A program made the translations under genes and the position numbers. The notes beneath the pieces were generated by a model. That model was not told the origin of the DNA and made no database searches. It was given only the letters and a program-made list of their open reading frames with translations. A stretch of DNA of 64,000 nucleotides from Halobacteriovorax marinus (GTDB taxonomy: Bacteria > Bdellovibrionota > Bacteriovoracia > Bacteriovoracales > Bacteriovoracaceae): positions 868,001-932,000 of the forward strand of contig MAAO01000006.1 of assembly GCA_002163155.1 (NCBI GenBank). The letters are read 5' to 3'. This document shows, piece by piece, positions 51,176 to 60,402 of this stretch (its first letter is position 1; each line of letters opens with the position of its first letter).

Positions 51176-53407
51176 TTACTTAGATGTTAGGGTGAAGACA
51201 CCATCCCAATTTGGTGGTGGTGGAAGTTCTTTAAATTGATTACAGCGCTCGATGTAAATACTCGAAGGATTAGGTTTCTCGTGTAAGAGTGGAAATCTTT
51301 CAAGTTCTAATACTAGAGATTGTTCAAAACACTCAATCGCCATATCCCATTGTTGATTCTTATAATTCACTAAACCTTTTTGAAAGTTCTCCTGCAACTT
51401 AAAGAGTAAGTCACTGGCATTTTTCTTTAGGTCCAAGAGTTCATAAGTTGTTACAGGTTTAGATTTTCCAACCACTTTTATAGTATCGAGCTCTCTAAAG
51501 AGAAATTCTTTTTCATTGCACTCAGCAAGAGTGTACTCAGAAATATGATTGAAAATTCCATATTGCTTTGCTGCTTCCTCTAGTCTTGCTGCAAGATTCA
51601 CAGAATCTCCCATCATTGTGTAATTCATTCGAGAAGCAGAACCCATATTTCCGGTTACAATTTCACCAGTATTAACGCCAATTCTCATTCTCATTTCGTG
51701 AACAATTTTTGGCCACTTATCACCTTCTTTTACCCATTTCTTTCTTAGCTCAAGCAGAGAGTCTTGCATTCTAGCAGCTACGTGTAATGCCCTTGTGGCA
51801 TGATCCTCTAGTGGCATTGGTGCGCCAAAGAAAGCGATTATGGCATCACCCTCGTACTTATCAAGCGTTCCTTTTTCTTCTAGGAGAATATCCGTCATTG
51901 CGGTTAGATATTCATTTAAAAGCTCAACCAGTTGAGTCGCCGATAAGTTTTCAGAGAAAGAAGAGAAACCTTGAATATCTGTAAAGTAAGCGGTTCTAAT
52001 TCCACAATCTCCACCTAACTCAGGATGTTCACCTCGGTCATACATTTCATCAATGAGTTCTGGAGAAATATATGAACTAAAGGCACCTTTTAAGAAGGCC
52101 TTATCTTTATTGGCTAAGTAAAAGTGGAGAAATGTGTTCCATGAATAACTACTGACAATGGCGAAGAAACAAAAGAAGAGTTTTATTTCATAGCCCTCTG
52201 GAATGAGGTGGTAGGTATCGTAATAGTAAATTCCACCAATGAGAACAATAGTTGAAACCAAATCAACAATAGCATTTCCAAAGAATTGAATAATAAGAAT
52301 GATGAGCGATCCTCCAAGAAGAATGGCCCAGGAGAGAAAGGTTGAATCCTGTTGTGGCTTGAAGTAATTCCCTTCAAGTAACATATGGGTAAGATTCATG
52401 TGAAAGAAAACTCCTGGCAGAATTGGATCTACGGGAGTGTGTCTAAGGTCGTAAGCACCGTAAGCACTAGCACCCACAAAGACTATAGTATTATCAAAGA
52501 TTTCCTTCATCTTCTCGTCGTTGTCGCCTGCTCTTACTATGTCTGCAATACTCACTCTTGGAAAGTGAGAAGCGTCTCCTAGCCATCTCACTTTGGCTTC
52601 ACCTTTATAATTTAATTCTAAATTACCAGTGGCGAGTTTAAATTTGTAATCACCGATATTTAACATTTCTAAAATTGGAGAGTCTCCAGTGTAATGGAGA
52701 TAGGCCAAGAGAGAGTAGGAAGGCATGTAGAGCGTGTCGATATTACCAACAATTTGATAATGTCTCATAATCCCATCACTGTCCGCCTCAACTTGAATGT
52801 GTCCAAGACTAGCTTCTGTATCTAATATCTTTTGAATAGGCCAAACCGCTTTTGAAACAGCTTTTGGTTTGAGCTCAATTCCTTCACTATTCTTTGTATC
52901 AACAATGAAGTTGTAGAGTTGTTCTGGAAGCTCTTCAAAAATATCGGCTCCTTGTGTATTTAGCGAGTAGGGGATGATGACTTTATTACCTGGAATCGAT
53001 TGAAAGCGAGTAATTGAATTTGCCATGAGATCATCAACTGAAACATCGTTACAGACCTTTGTTTCTTCCGCAAAGAACACATCAAAGGCAATCACTTTTG
53101 CCCCGTACGTGCCAAGTTTGTCTATTAAGGTTGCCCAGGTTTTTCTATTCACTGGCCACTGACCTAATTCTTTAAGGGAGTAGTCATCAATATCCGCCAT
53201 GACTAGTCGCTTTTCAAACTTATCACTCTTAATGGTCTGTCTCATTCTGATATCAAAGAAACGATCTTCAAAAAATGATGTGTAGGCAATCTTTGATTTA
53301 ATATTTGGATCTTCTATATCCCTTTCCGTTAGAGAGAAGAAAACACTTAGAGCAGAGAAGGATATTATAAAAATAAATCCCAGGTACTTGATGATTTTTG
53401 ACCACAT
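51176..53407 (-). CDS. CHASE2-domain adenylate/guanylate cyclase
   Basis: A 743-residue class III cyclase. An N-terminal membrane helix is followed by a periplasmic CHASE2 domain (about 40-345, with VMADIDDYSLKELGQWPVNRKTWATLIDKL and VIAFDVFFAEE). Three membrane helices lie around 355-430, and the cytoplasmic catalytic domain spans about 455-640. Metal aspartates lie in AYFTDIQGFSSFSE and KYEGDAIIAFFG, and the transition-state segment is NYTMMGDSVNLAARLEEA. The last 80 residues form a TPR-like tail. It is the last gene of an operon with a TPR/barrel protein and a FecR protein, so it probably converts an envelope signal to a cyclic nucleotide. Specificity for ATP or GTP is not resolved. Confidence 0.9.
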   Translation of the reverse strand: MWSKIIKYLGFIFIISFSALSVFFSLTERDIEDPNIKSKIAYTSFFEDRFFDIRMRQTIKSDKFEKRLVMADIDDYSLKELGQWPVNRKTWATLIDKLGTYGAKVIAFDVFFAEETKVCNDVSVDDLMANSITRFQSIPGNKVIIPYSLNTQGADIFEELPEQLYNFIVDTKNSEGIELKPKAVSKAVWPIQKILDTEASLGHIQVEADSDGIMRHYQIVGNIDTLYMPSYSLLAYLHYTGDSPILEMLNIGDYKFKLATGNLELNYKGEAKVRWLGDASHFPRVSIADIVRAGDNDEKMKEIFDNTIVFVGASAYGAYDLRHTPVDPILPGVFFHMNLTHMLLEGNYFKPQQDSTFLSWAILLGGSLIILIIQFFGNAIVDLVSTIVLIGGIYYYDTYHLIPEGYEIKLFFCFFAIVSSYSWNTFLHFYLANKDKAFLKGAFSSYISPELIDEMYDRGEHPELGGDCGIRTAYFTDIQGFSSFSENLSATQLVELLNEYLTAMTDILLEEKGTLDKYEGDAIIAFFGAPMPLEDHATRALHVAARMQDSLLELRKKWVKEGDKWPKIVHEMRMRIGVNTGEIVTGNMGSASRMNYTMMGDSVNLAARLEEAAKQYGIFNHISEYTLAECNEKEFLFRELDTIKVVGKSKPVTTYELLDLKKNASDLLFKLQENFQKGLVNYKNQQWDMAIECFEQSLVLELERFPLLHEKPNPSSIYIERCNQFKELPPPPNWDGVFTLTSK

Positions 53408-53425
53408 AGAATGATCTCCCTTATA

Positions 53426-55033
53426 TTAAAAAGAGTAGGAAAGTTGAGTTGATGTTATGTGTTTTGAGTATTTCGAATCAGCTTCTAGTGAAGTGTTATT
53501 TGTATACTCATAAGAAACTGCGAATTGTAACTTTTCCGAAATCTTCTTTGTTAACTTAAATATAGGTGCAAAAGTTTTTTCTACACCTCTAGATAGACTC
53601 TCATTCGAATCTGTATAATCAGTGAAGCTCATTGAGGCCCCAACATGAAGAGTGATCTTAGGGAGGAACGTCGGGTGTATAAAGTCTACTCTTAAAAGTG
53701 TTGCATTGGTTGAGCTTGCTGTTGAATTGTAGGAATCAAGGGCGTCATACTTGAGGAGAAAAATGAATAGGTGTCCACTAGTAGTGTAATAGACTTGGTC
53801 AACTGAAAAACTTTTTGTCTTACTGTGAAGATCAACGATATAAGATTTAAGGTCTTTGTACTCAAACTTAATAGTCGTTTCACCTTTGATGAAGAATTGA
53901 AACTTCTCTCCAAGGGCAACATTTAAATATCTTGAATAGAAAGTTCTTCTAGATAACTCTTTTCTGAATCTTCCTTTGTAATTGTATTCAATATTAAAAA
54001 GAAGAGAGGCGGGGTTTAAAAAGAGCTTGTGCTCATATGTGCTATTTAAACTTGGATCAATATTGTAATTGTCCTCTGCTCTAACAGCTTCTGAATCCTT
54101 ATTAGTATGTGACTTGGTACTTAAACCAAGAGAAGGAGTAATTACAAATCTCTTTTTAAATATTAAATTGTAACTTGAATTAAAAGTTGTCTCAAAAATA
54201 TAGGAATCTTCTCTTGAAGCAGTGGAAGAAGCCAGGTCACTAGTAAGAGAGATATTATTGTCATAGGAAACTTTCTCATCGATTGAGATATTCCATCTCT
54301 TAGAGGAGATGACTCTACCGTTTCTAAGCATATTTGGATCAAGTCCAAACTCTCTTTCTATTTCTTTCTTCCTGCTTCTAATTTCATCAGCTAAGCTAGA
54401 TTCTTTCTTAATGGCAATCGCCTTATCAATTTGTGGTAACACAAACTTATCTACTAATCTTTCTGGATCTGTGGCCTTTCTCGCCATTGTAAGTAGGACT
54501 TCTCCAAGTTGAAATCTCGCTACTTGTAATAGGTCTTTATCAGCAGTTTTAGATTTCAACATTTTGACATAATATCTCTTGGCCTTTTTATTCTGTTCAA
54601 GAATTTGAGAAATATGCGCCACATAGTAGAGAGAGGAGTCAGGTTTATACTTTCCCCTAAATGACTTCTTAAATGATGCTCTCGCTTTTGTGAGTTCACT
54701 ATCTGCGTAGAGTGCCTGACCATACTCATAGTAAATATCTTGTGCCTTAGAGCCTGACTTTAATGCCTTTCTAAAATGTCTAATAGCTCTATCGTATTGT
54801 TGCAAGCGATTATAAGAGAGAGCAATTAAGTAGTGCTTAGTTGCTCTTGTTTTTGAATTTACTTTTAGGTTTTCTAAACTTGAAATGACCTTTCCATAGG
54901 AGCCACGTTTATAATTTTCAAACGAAGACTTAATAATACCGGAGTCATTTGCAGATATATTTAGGGAGAATAAAAGAGAGAATATAAGTACACTATACAA
55001 TTTCATGAGGCCAAATCCATTTAACCAAAACAT
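53426..55033 (-). CDS. TPR plus beta-barrel outer-membrane protein
   Basis: A 535-residue exported protein. After a signal peptide, residues about 30-230 contain TPR units (KHYLIALSYNRLQQYDRAIRHFRKALKSG, DIYYEYGQALYADSELTKARASFKKSF). Residues about 245-535 alternate polar and hydrophobic strands and end STQLSYSF, the terminal aromatic usual for outer-membrane barrels. It is the middle gene of a three-gene unit with FecR upstream and the CHASE2 cyclase downstream. The same trio occurs in other Proteobacteria-like genomes as I recall. The barrel may be a sensor pore or an export protein, which is inference. Confidence 0.7.
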   Translation of the reverse strand: MFWLNGFGLMKLYSVLIFSLLFSLNISANDSGIIKSSFENYKRGSYGKVISSLENLKVNSKTRATKHYLIALSYNRLQQYDRAIRHFRKALKSGSKAQDIYYEYGQALYADSELTKARASFKKSFRGKYKPDSSLYYVAHISQILEQNKKAKRYYVKMLKSKTADKDLLQVARFQLGEVLLTMARKATDPERLVDKFVLPQIDKAIAIKKESSLADEIRSRKKEIEREFGLDPNMLRNGRVISSKRWNISIDEKVSYDNNISLTSDLASSTASREDSYIFETTFNSSYNLIFKKRFVITPSLGLSTKSHTNKDSEAVRAEDNYNIDPSLNSTYEHKLFLNPASLLFNIEYNYKGRFRKELSRRTFYSRYLNVALGEKFQFFIKGETTIKFEYKDLKSYIVDLHSKTKSFSVDQVYYTTSGHLFIFLLKYDALDSYNSTASSTNATLLRVDFIHPTFLPKITLHVGASMSFTDYTDSNESLSRGVEKTFAPIFKLTKKISEKLQFAVSYEYTNNTSLEADSKYSKHITSTQLSYSF

Positions 55034-55069
55034 TTAATAACAATGACTTATATTATAACTAAATTTCTC

Positions 55070-56419
55070 TTAATTAATATTAAATTTTACCTTAGTGTTT
55101 TTGTTTATCTTTGGCGGAAGTGGTTCCGGCAGAGGTGGTCTTGGGATTGGAATTGGTTGTAGAGTTGGCTCTCCATCTGGTCCACCACTTGATGGATTTA
55201 AAGGAGCAGCTCCCTCGGGTAATGGTTCATCTATTGGTGCAAGTTCAGGTGGTTTTACCTCAGGTCCATCACCTGTACTAGCAGGGGATCTATTGGGTAT
55301 TTTATCAAATGATCCATCCGGTTGTAGTACGTGAGTATCGTGTTGATAGTTTCCGGTTGCAGCGTTAAATCCACCCATATCGGCAGGAGGTATAAAGGTT
55401 TCAGTGGCAGCATCAAAAGTTGAGCCTGGTGGAGGAGCAATGTAGAGAGCAGTATGTAAATCTACATATCCTCCTGCTGGGGGAGCAATTTCCCCAGTTG
55501 CTTTATTCACATAGCCTTCTGGCGGTGGTCCGCCAATTTCTTTTGGACCTTTAGCAAATTTATCAGATATTATTTTTGTAGCCGTGGCCCCAATAACTTT
55601 TTGAACTTGTGACTCAACATTTGCGTCGTTGGCAAAATCTTTAGAGTTGGCACCTGGAGGTATAATATTTCTATATTTCTTCTTTGAACCTTTTTTCTTA
55701 CTACTTGTTTGATCATCAGCTGATTTAGAAGCATCGTGTCCCTTCATTGTTTCTAACTGACCAGGATTGATTTTTACAGGAGTTGTTGCTCTCAATGTTT
55801 TCCCTGGATTAACCCCAGAGAACTGACCTTTTCTCACGATAACGGCCTTATCACTTGAAACAATTCTCTCTAGTACTCTTTGATTCGTTTTAAAGTTTTT
55901 AACAGTGGCCTTCAGCTGCGCCATCGCTACAGCACCAGAGAATGTAATGAGCGCAGTGTTTCTATTAATAGGGTTGTAAGTGACGACGAAGTCCGTCCCA
56001 CGCACACCCATGGCAGCAGTTTTAGTTTTTATGAAGAGTTTTGATTTATTTTTGTCTTTCATATCAAGATAATTCTTCGTCACTTTGGCGCGTAGTGAAC
56101 CTTTTAGCAGAGTAATGATACCGGCCTTCTTTCTAGGAAATTTATTAATCGCCATTTGAGATTTTGGACCAAGATTCATTTGTGATTTATCAATGAAGAG
56201 AAATTTAACAAATGACTTCTTCGCAGTTTTTACAAGATATCCCTCTTGAACCCAAGAACCTCTTTTTAATGTTATTTTTTCTTTAGTTTTAGGGTTATAA
56301 GCCTGAACGTTACCTTTTAAAATAATCGCCTTGGCCACACCTTTTGTGTTCGCAAGCGCCGTTGATTGAAGGCATAGACCCAAAATAATTGTAAGAATTA
56401 AACTCTTAATGAACTTCAT
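55070..56419 (-). CDS. FecR-domain exported protein with proline-rich repeat tail
   Basis: A 449-residue protein with signal peptide (MKFIKSLILTIILGLCLQSTALA). The FecR domain covers about residues 25-215, with VQEGYLVKTAKKSFVKFLFIDKSQMNLGP and the hallmark MGVRGTDFVVTY near 137-148. Residues 298-365 hold four imperfect repeats of the PP-x-G-(Y/F)-x-x-A-T-x-x-(Y/F)-I type, and the last 70 residues are proline-rich. FecR domains in this setting are periplasmic and not anti-sigma factors. It is first in the operon with the TPR-barrel and CHASE2 cyclase. Confidence 0.85.
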   Translation of the reverse strand: MKFIKSLILTIILGLCLQSTALANTKGVAKAIILKGNVQAYNPKTKEKITLKRGSWVQEGYLVKTAKKSFVKFLFIDKSQMNLGPKSQMAINKFPRKKAGIITLLKGSLRAKVTKNYLDMKDKNKSKLFIKTKTAAMGVRGTDFVVTYNPINRNTALITFSGAVAMAQLKATVKNFKTNQRVLERIVSSDKAVIVRKGQFSGVNPGKTLRATTPVKINPGQLETMKGHDASKSADDQTSSKKKGSKKKYRNIIPPGANSKDFANDANVESQVQKVIGATATKIISDKFAKGPKEIGGPPPEGYVNKATGEIAPPAGGYVDLHTALYIAPPPGSTFDAATETFIPPADMGGFNAATGNYQHDTHVLQPDGSFDKIPNRSPASTGDGPEVKPPELAPIDEPLPEGAAPLNPSSGGPDGEPTLQPIPIPRPPLPEPLPPKINKNTKVKFNIN

Positions 56420-56547
56420 CTGCCTTCCCTAGGATTGATTAAAAAGGCATAGCTTTTGCCTTAATAGCTTTTCGTCTATTATATGGGCAAACTTGAGAGG
56501 AGTTATTTAGGGGAAAGTAGGCGAGGTAACTGGTTGTTTGTAGGAAA

Positions 56548-56578
56548 GCACAAAAAAAGAGGCGATGATTTTTTGTGC
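56548..56578. terminator. hairpin between arsC-like and fecR genes
   Basis: GCACAAAAAA and TTTTTTGTGC form a perfect 10-bp stem with an 11-base loop, 17 bases after the end of the arsC-like gene on the minus strand. The T-run lies within the stem, so it may be an unusual terminator. Function is uncertain. Confidence 0.45.
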
Positions 56579-56594
56579 CACCTATACGGTAATA

Positions 56595-56942
56595 CTAGAC
56601 TATTTCGATGAGGTTCTCAGGAGGTCTCCCAATGGCCACACGCTTACCATTTTTTAGAATGGGTCTCTCTAGTAGAACTGGATTTTCGGCAATGATTTTA
56701 GACCACTGAGCGAGAGTTTTTGAATCTTTCTTGGAAAGACCCAGCTCTTTAAAAGTCGCTTCTTTGACTCTGATTAATCCATCGAGTGGTTCAATATTTA
56801 ATGAAGTCGCTAGCTCCTTTACTTCTTTAGTCGTTAAACCTTCTTTTAAGTATTCTTTTATTGTGGGTTCAACACCTTTTTCTTTTAAGAGCGCTAGCCC
56901 TTGTCTTGATTTACTACATCTTGGATTGTGGTAATAAAGCAT
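56595..56942 (-). CDS. ArsC/Spx-family reductase (arsenate reductase-like)
   Basis: A 115-residue thioredoxin-fold protein of the glutaredoxin-linked ArsC group. The catalytic cysteine is C9 in NPRCSKSRQGLALL. The C-terminal ILKNGKRVAIGRPPENL supplies the conserved arginine. The likely reaction is arsenate to arsenite with glutathione or glutaredoxin, though the YfgD-type members have uncertain substrates. No other arsenic gene is present. It follows two exported-protein genes with an eight-base gap. Confidence 0.85.
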   Translation of the reverse strand: MLYYHNPRCSKSRQGLALLKEKGVEPTIKEYLKEGLTTKEVKELATSLNIEPLDGLIRVKEATFKELGLSKKDSKTLAQWSKIIAENPVLLERPILKNGKRVAIGRPPENLIEIV

Positions 56943-56950
56943 AACTTCTC

Positions 56951-57658
56951 CTAAAATAAAACGATTCCGATACTTAGAATTAAGGCCTCAGCGCGAACGT
57001 CTTTCTTTGCTTCCGACTTACTGAGAACGTTGCTCTTAGTAGAGTCAGAAGTATCAACTAAGTAAGCACGCAGAGAGTAGAGTCTCACGTAGGATAATTC
57101 CACGTAGACTGGATGCATTTCTTTATATTTTAAATTTTCTTCTAGTCCAATGGAAATTCCCCAACCAACAGAGTCATAAGTTAGTTTGAAGTTTCTTCCT
57201 GAAAATGGACCAGTGGAAACAAATTCCTTTAAACGAACGGTTTGCTGTGACCAAATAGGTCCTGTTCCTAGATTGATTCTCCATTCTTTTAGAGGTTTCC
57301 AGGGAACAAAATATCTAAGCGTTGGACTGACCATTAGGTTTTGATAGTTACCACTACCTTTGAAAGAATTCTCATTAATGACAAAGGAGAGATCTTCAAC
57401 TTTTCCAAGGACGATAGTTGAAGAGATTGTGAACTCATAGCGCTCCCATCTATAACCAAAGTGAGTATTAAATCCAAAGCCTCCAAAGTAACTGTGCTCT
57501 GCAATTCCTCTGTCATCTGAACCGGGTTCTTCTTTTTCAAAAACACCTAGACGATTGAGAGAGAAGTTTGTTCCAGCTTTTAAAAACATTTCATTATTAA
57601 AAGCCAGTGAGCTTTTTGAGATTAGAAATATGAATGTTAATAGTGTTAAAAACTTCAC
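56951..57658 (-). CDS. putative outer-membrane beta-barrel protein
   Basis: A 235-residue protein with signal peptide (MKFLTLLTFIFLISKSSLA) and alternating-residue strands such as FGYRWERYEFTISSTIVLG, NLMVSPTLRYFVP and VYVELSYVRLYSLRAYL, ending in LILSIGIVLF. The pattern is that of a small OmpW/OMP-b-brl type barrel. No specific family is recognised. It is one base downstream of the DUF3943-like gene and probably co-translated with it. Confidence 0.6.
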   Translation of the reverse strand: MKFLTLLTFIFLISKSSLAFNNEMFLKAGTNFSLNRLGVFEKEEPGSDDRGIAEHSYFGGFGFNTHFGYRWERYEFTISSTIVLGKVEDLSFVINENSFKGSGNYQNLMVSPTLRYFVPWKPLKEWRINLGTGPIWSQQTVRLKEFVSTGPFSGRNFKLTYDSVGWGISIGLEENLKYKEMHPVYVELSYVRLYSLRAYLVDTSDSTKSNVLSKSEAKKDVRAEALILSIGIVLF

Positions 57659-58321
57659 TTAAAAATCCATTGAAAAGTTGAGACCAACTTTTCCCTTACC
57701 GTCAAAGTCCGGAGTTAAACTAATCTTTCCTTCGTAGTACCAGAATAATGTAGAAGGATTTATTATATGACCCAAGACTTTTCCAAAACTATTTCCAGAG
57801 TTTAGAAGCCATAGTGAAAGGTTTTCAATTCCGACTCCCAACACTGCGCCTAGAATAGGAGTTTGATAGAGGTCTTGAATACTCGCGGGTTCAGTATAAA
57901 TTTCAACTGTAAATTCAAAGAGAGTACTTGATATAAAAGACATGGTTAGTGAGTCAATTCGGTTATACCCATTTGCCCTATAGTAGAGAAACAGCTGTGA
58001 ACCGGAAAGGGGATGAACAATCCAATTCCAAAAGGGTTCATCTTGGTCAAAGACAATTTTCCCGAAATTATCACCATATTTCTTGAAACTACCATCGTCT
58101 TTAAAGGTTTCAAGTTGTGTGAGGGGATAAATGGCCCAAGTTACGGCATATACCCCTGCAATATGTTTCATATTTTCTTGAGTCGTGTGTTCGCGGTCTA
58201 TATAAGTATAGTAATGCTTTTGAGTTCTTCTCGATTTATCTACACCTAGATTGGATAAGTCTTGCTCTTGTCCAAAGGCCGATTGTATAGAGAGGATAAA
58301 AAATAATATGATAATTTTCAT
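57659..58321 (-). CDS. DUF3943-like exported protein
   Basis: A 220-residue protein with signal peptide (MKIIILFFILSIQSAFG). The central block, NWIVHPLSGSQLFLYYRANGYN near residue 95, then STLFEFTVEIYTEPASIQDLYQTPILGAVLGVGIE near 128, resembles the DUF3943 signature of HPxxGS, E-(x)n-EP-S-x-x-D and a glycine-rich helix. Function is unknown, but an envelope location is likely. It is the first of three closely packed minus-strand genes. Confidence 0.65.
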   Translation of the reverse strand: MKIIILFFILSIQSAFGQEQDLSNLGVDKSRRTQKHYYTYIDREHTTQENMKHIAGVYAVTWAIYPLTQLETFKDDGSFKKYGDNFGKIVFDQDEPFWNWIVHPLSGSQLFLYYRANGYNRIDSLTMSFISSTLFEFTVEIYTEPASIQDLYQTPILGAVLGVGIENLSLWLLNSGNSFGKVLGHIINPSTLFWYYEGKISLTPDFDGKGKVGLNFSMDF

Positions 58322-58396
58322 AAAAATGTTTCTTTATTTGGTTCGTACCTCTTGATACCATGCTGGTCACATTTTAAAAACTATAATGGTGTATAT

Positions 58397-59296
58397 ATGC
58401 TCGATAAGCTTAAACAAAATTTCGTTGACCACGTGCGCAATTTGCAGAATGAAATTACCCGTGAAATTAAAAGAATAGACCCTAGCATCGAATTGGTGGA
58501 AGACAATTGGGATAGACTAGACTTTGCAGGCGAGAAAGGCGGAGGCGGTATCACAAGGGCCTTTACTGGCGACATAATAGAGAATGCAGGAGTGAATACT
58601 TCTGTCGTGTACGGGGCCATATCGCCTGAATTCGCTAAGAAAATTGGGAGTGATGATGCCACTATGTGGGCCAGTGGGATTTCGCTGATTATTCATCCTA
58701 AGAACCCCAAAGTCCCAACCACTCATGCAAACTTTAGAATGATTCAAGCAGGGGACAAGTTTTGGTTTGGTGGTGGCGCTGATCTAACGCCTTACTATCC
58801 ATACGAAGAAGATTTTGAATACTTCCACAATGTTTGGGCAAAGGCCTGTGAACCCTATGGGAATTATGACGCTTTCAAAGTGAAGTGTGATGAATACTTT
58901 GTTAATAAGCATCGAGATAATGAAATGAGAGGGATTGGAGGTATTTTCTTTGATCATCTCAATTCCGGAAACACTGAAGTTGATCTCAATATGGTAAAGG
59001 ACCTTTCAAACCACTTCATAGATTCTTTCTTTCCTCTAATGGACAAGAGAATGGATGAGACTTTTAATGAAGAAGATGAGGATTTTCAGCTGCACCGACG
59101 TGGTCGCTATGTGGAATTTAATTTACTCCATGACCGAGGAACAATGTTTGGACTTCAAAGTAACGGCAGAACGGATTCAATTTTAATTTCCCTGCCGGGG
59201 AGAGTCAAATTCTCTTACAAGTATGCTCCTAAAAAGAATAGTCCTCATGAGAAAATGTTGGAATACTACTACCCAAGAGATTGGGCGAGACTGTAA
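58397..59296 (+). CDS. hemF: oxygen-dependent coproporphyrinogen III oxidase
   Basis: A 299-residue enzyme that oxidatively decarboxylates coproporphyrinogen III to protoporphyrinogen IX in haem synthesis. Signatures are EKGGGGITRAF near residue 45, HPKNPKVPTTHANFRMIQ near 100, FWFGGGADLTPYYPYEEDFEYFH near 122, and RRGRYVEFNLLHDRGTMFGLQSNGRTDSILISLPG near 235. ATG 58397 (MLDKLKQNF) is preferred over an upstream in-frame ATG at 58352 by family length. Oxygen dependence fits an aerobic organism. Haem supply would serve the c-type cytochromes encoded at 42-46 kb. Confidence 0.95.
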   Translation: MLDKLKQNFVDHVRNLQNEITREIKRIDPSIELVEDNWDRLDFAGEKGGGGITRAFTGDIIENAGVNTSVVYGAISPEFAKKIGSDDATMWASGISLIIHPKNPKVPTTHANFRMIQAGDKFWFGGGADLTPYYPYEEDFEYFHNVWAKACEPYGNYDAFKVKCDEYFVNKHRDNEMRGIGGIFFDHLNSGNTEVDLNMVKDLSNHFIDSFFPLMDKRMDETFNEEDEDFQLHRRGRYVEFNLLHDRGTMFGLQSNGRTDSILISLPGRVKFSYKYAPKKNSPHEKMLEYYYPRDWARL

Positions 59297-59322
59297 AAAA
59301 AAAGGGCCTCATAGTGAGGCCC
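59297..59322. terminator. bidirectional terminator after hemF
   Basis: GGGCCTCA and TGAGGCCC form a perfect 8-bp stem with a TAG loop. Minus-strand reading ends in a run of nine Ts, just after the convergent lipoprotein gene. On the plus strand only ATATTATTT follows. Confidence 0.85.
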
Positions 59323-59329
59323 ATATTAT

Positions 59330-59968
59330 TTAGTATTTCTTAGCAATTTTCTTCATTCTTTTCTTCCACTTACCTTTAATATCTAAAAGTAAAAGGATAC
59401 CTGCATTTTCACCATCAGCATCGTTTCCTACAAGAGAAACAGTTCCCGCTCTAGTATCTGAAATATAGTATTTAAATGAAGCGATTGCTCCGTCAATACC
59501 AAGATCAGCTGGAACAAAAACTCCAAAAATTTCAGGTCCTAGATAAACACTCATGTTATGAAAGTTTTCAATTGAAAAAGCAACAGCAGGAATTTTTCCA
59601 TTGATAACTCCTGGAAGAGCTCTCCCACCTGGAAGACTTTGTGGATCTAGTCCTTGTAAGTCAGCATCAAGTAAATCATCTAATGAAACCGAAATAGACA
59701 TTAGAGTTCCGTTACTTTGAAGATCTGGTGAGATCTCAATATAAGAGTTTGGATATTTTGGAATATTGTATCTAAGTCCACCTTGAATTTCCATGTTTTC
59801 AATAACCATAGAAATCATCATATTATCTTCAAGAAGAGAAATATGTGGTCCATCAATACCTTCAAGTTTTACGTTAGAGCTATCTCCTCCGCATGAAGTG
59901 AAAGTTAGTAAGCCTAGTAGTGATAGAAAAACTAGTGAGCGTTTCTTTAGTAGAGAAATAGCATTCAT
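59330..59968 (-). CDS. lipoprotein of unknown function
   Basis: A 212-residue predicted lipoprotein with signal peptide ending LTFTSCGGD. The mature part is beta-rich and shows RYNIPKYPNSYIEISPDL, LQGLDPQSLPGGRALPGV and VYLGPEIFGVFVPADLGI. The last residues are strongly basic (KGKWKKRMKKIAKKY). No family is recognised. A good GGAGGATAAAA precedes the ATG. Confidence 0.65.
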   Translation of the reverse strand: MNAISLLKKRSLVFLSLLGLLTFTSCGGDSSNVKLEGIDGPHISLLEDNMMISMVIENMEIQGGLRYNIPKYPNSYIEISPDLQSNGTLMSISVSLDDLLDADLQGLDPQSLPGGRALPGVINGKIPAVAFSIENFHNMSVYLGPEIFGVFVPADLGIDGAIASFKYYISDTRAGTVSLVGNDADGENAGILLLLDIKGKWKKRMKKIAKKY

Positions 59969-60111
59969 TTTTATCCTCCAATGGATATAATTTTAAATAT
60001 TGTGTTTGAAATATCATCGGCAAAAAATTCCTAGATATTAGGAAAAAATGGAGAATATTTGTTTATGGCGTAGTTTTTTCGTTGGGTAATTGCATTAAGT
60101 CTTTGGAAGTA

Positions 60112-60149
60112 AATGAAAAAGAGCGGAGACACTAAAAGTATCTCCGCTC
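60112..60149 (-). terminator. Rho-independent terminator of the small gene
   Basis: GAGCGGAGA and TCTCCGCTC form a perfect 9-bp stem. On the minus strand it is followed by TTTTTCATTT. It lies just after the stop of the 50-residue protein gene. Confidence 0.85.
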
Positions 60150-60182
60150 AAAACTGATAAGAAAGGAAAGAGAGTCTAACTA

Positions 60183-60335
60183 TTAAGACGCTCTTTTGAG
60201 AGAAATGTGTTTTAAGAGAAGATCATCGCAATCTATTTCTAATCCTAGTTCTTCAAGTAGGTCTTTTTTCTCGCTTACTAACTTTTCTAGTTCTGCTAGC
60301 TCAGTTAGAAGTTCAAGACAATTGCGAATAATCAT
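60183..60335 (-). CDS. 50-residue small protein of unknown function
   Basis: A small gene with its own excellent GGAGG site five bases before ATG 60335 and its own terminator. The product begins MIIRNCLELLTELAELEKL and is a leucine- and glutamate-rich peptide, probably a coiled-coil helix with heptad-like hydrophobic spacing. It ends with CDDLLLKHISLKRAS. An apparent longer frame upstream to 60416 is rejected because it runs into a terminator. Function is unknown. It may be a regulator or a partner subunit. Confidence 0.6.
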   Translation of the reverse strand: MIIRNCLELLTELAELEKLVSEKKDLLEELGLEIDCDDLLLKHISLKRAS

Positions 60336-60402
60336 GTTTACCTCCACAAAGAAGTGTTTGGTCTGCAGAACAAATGTATCACATAGGGAACATGTGTCAA
60401 GC

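Noticed and set aside
55095-55334. Glycine/serine-rich plus-strand frame
   Set aside because: It is the antisense of the proline-rich FecR tail.
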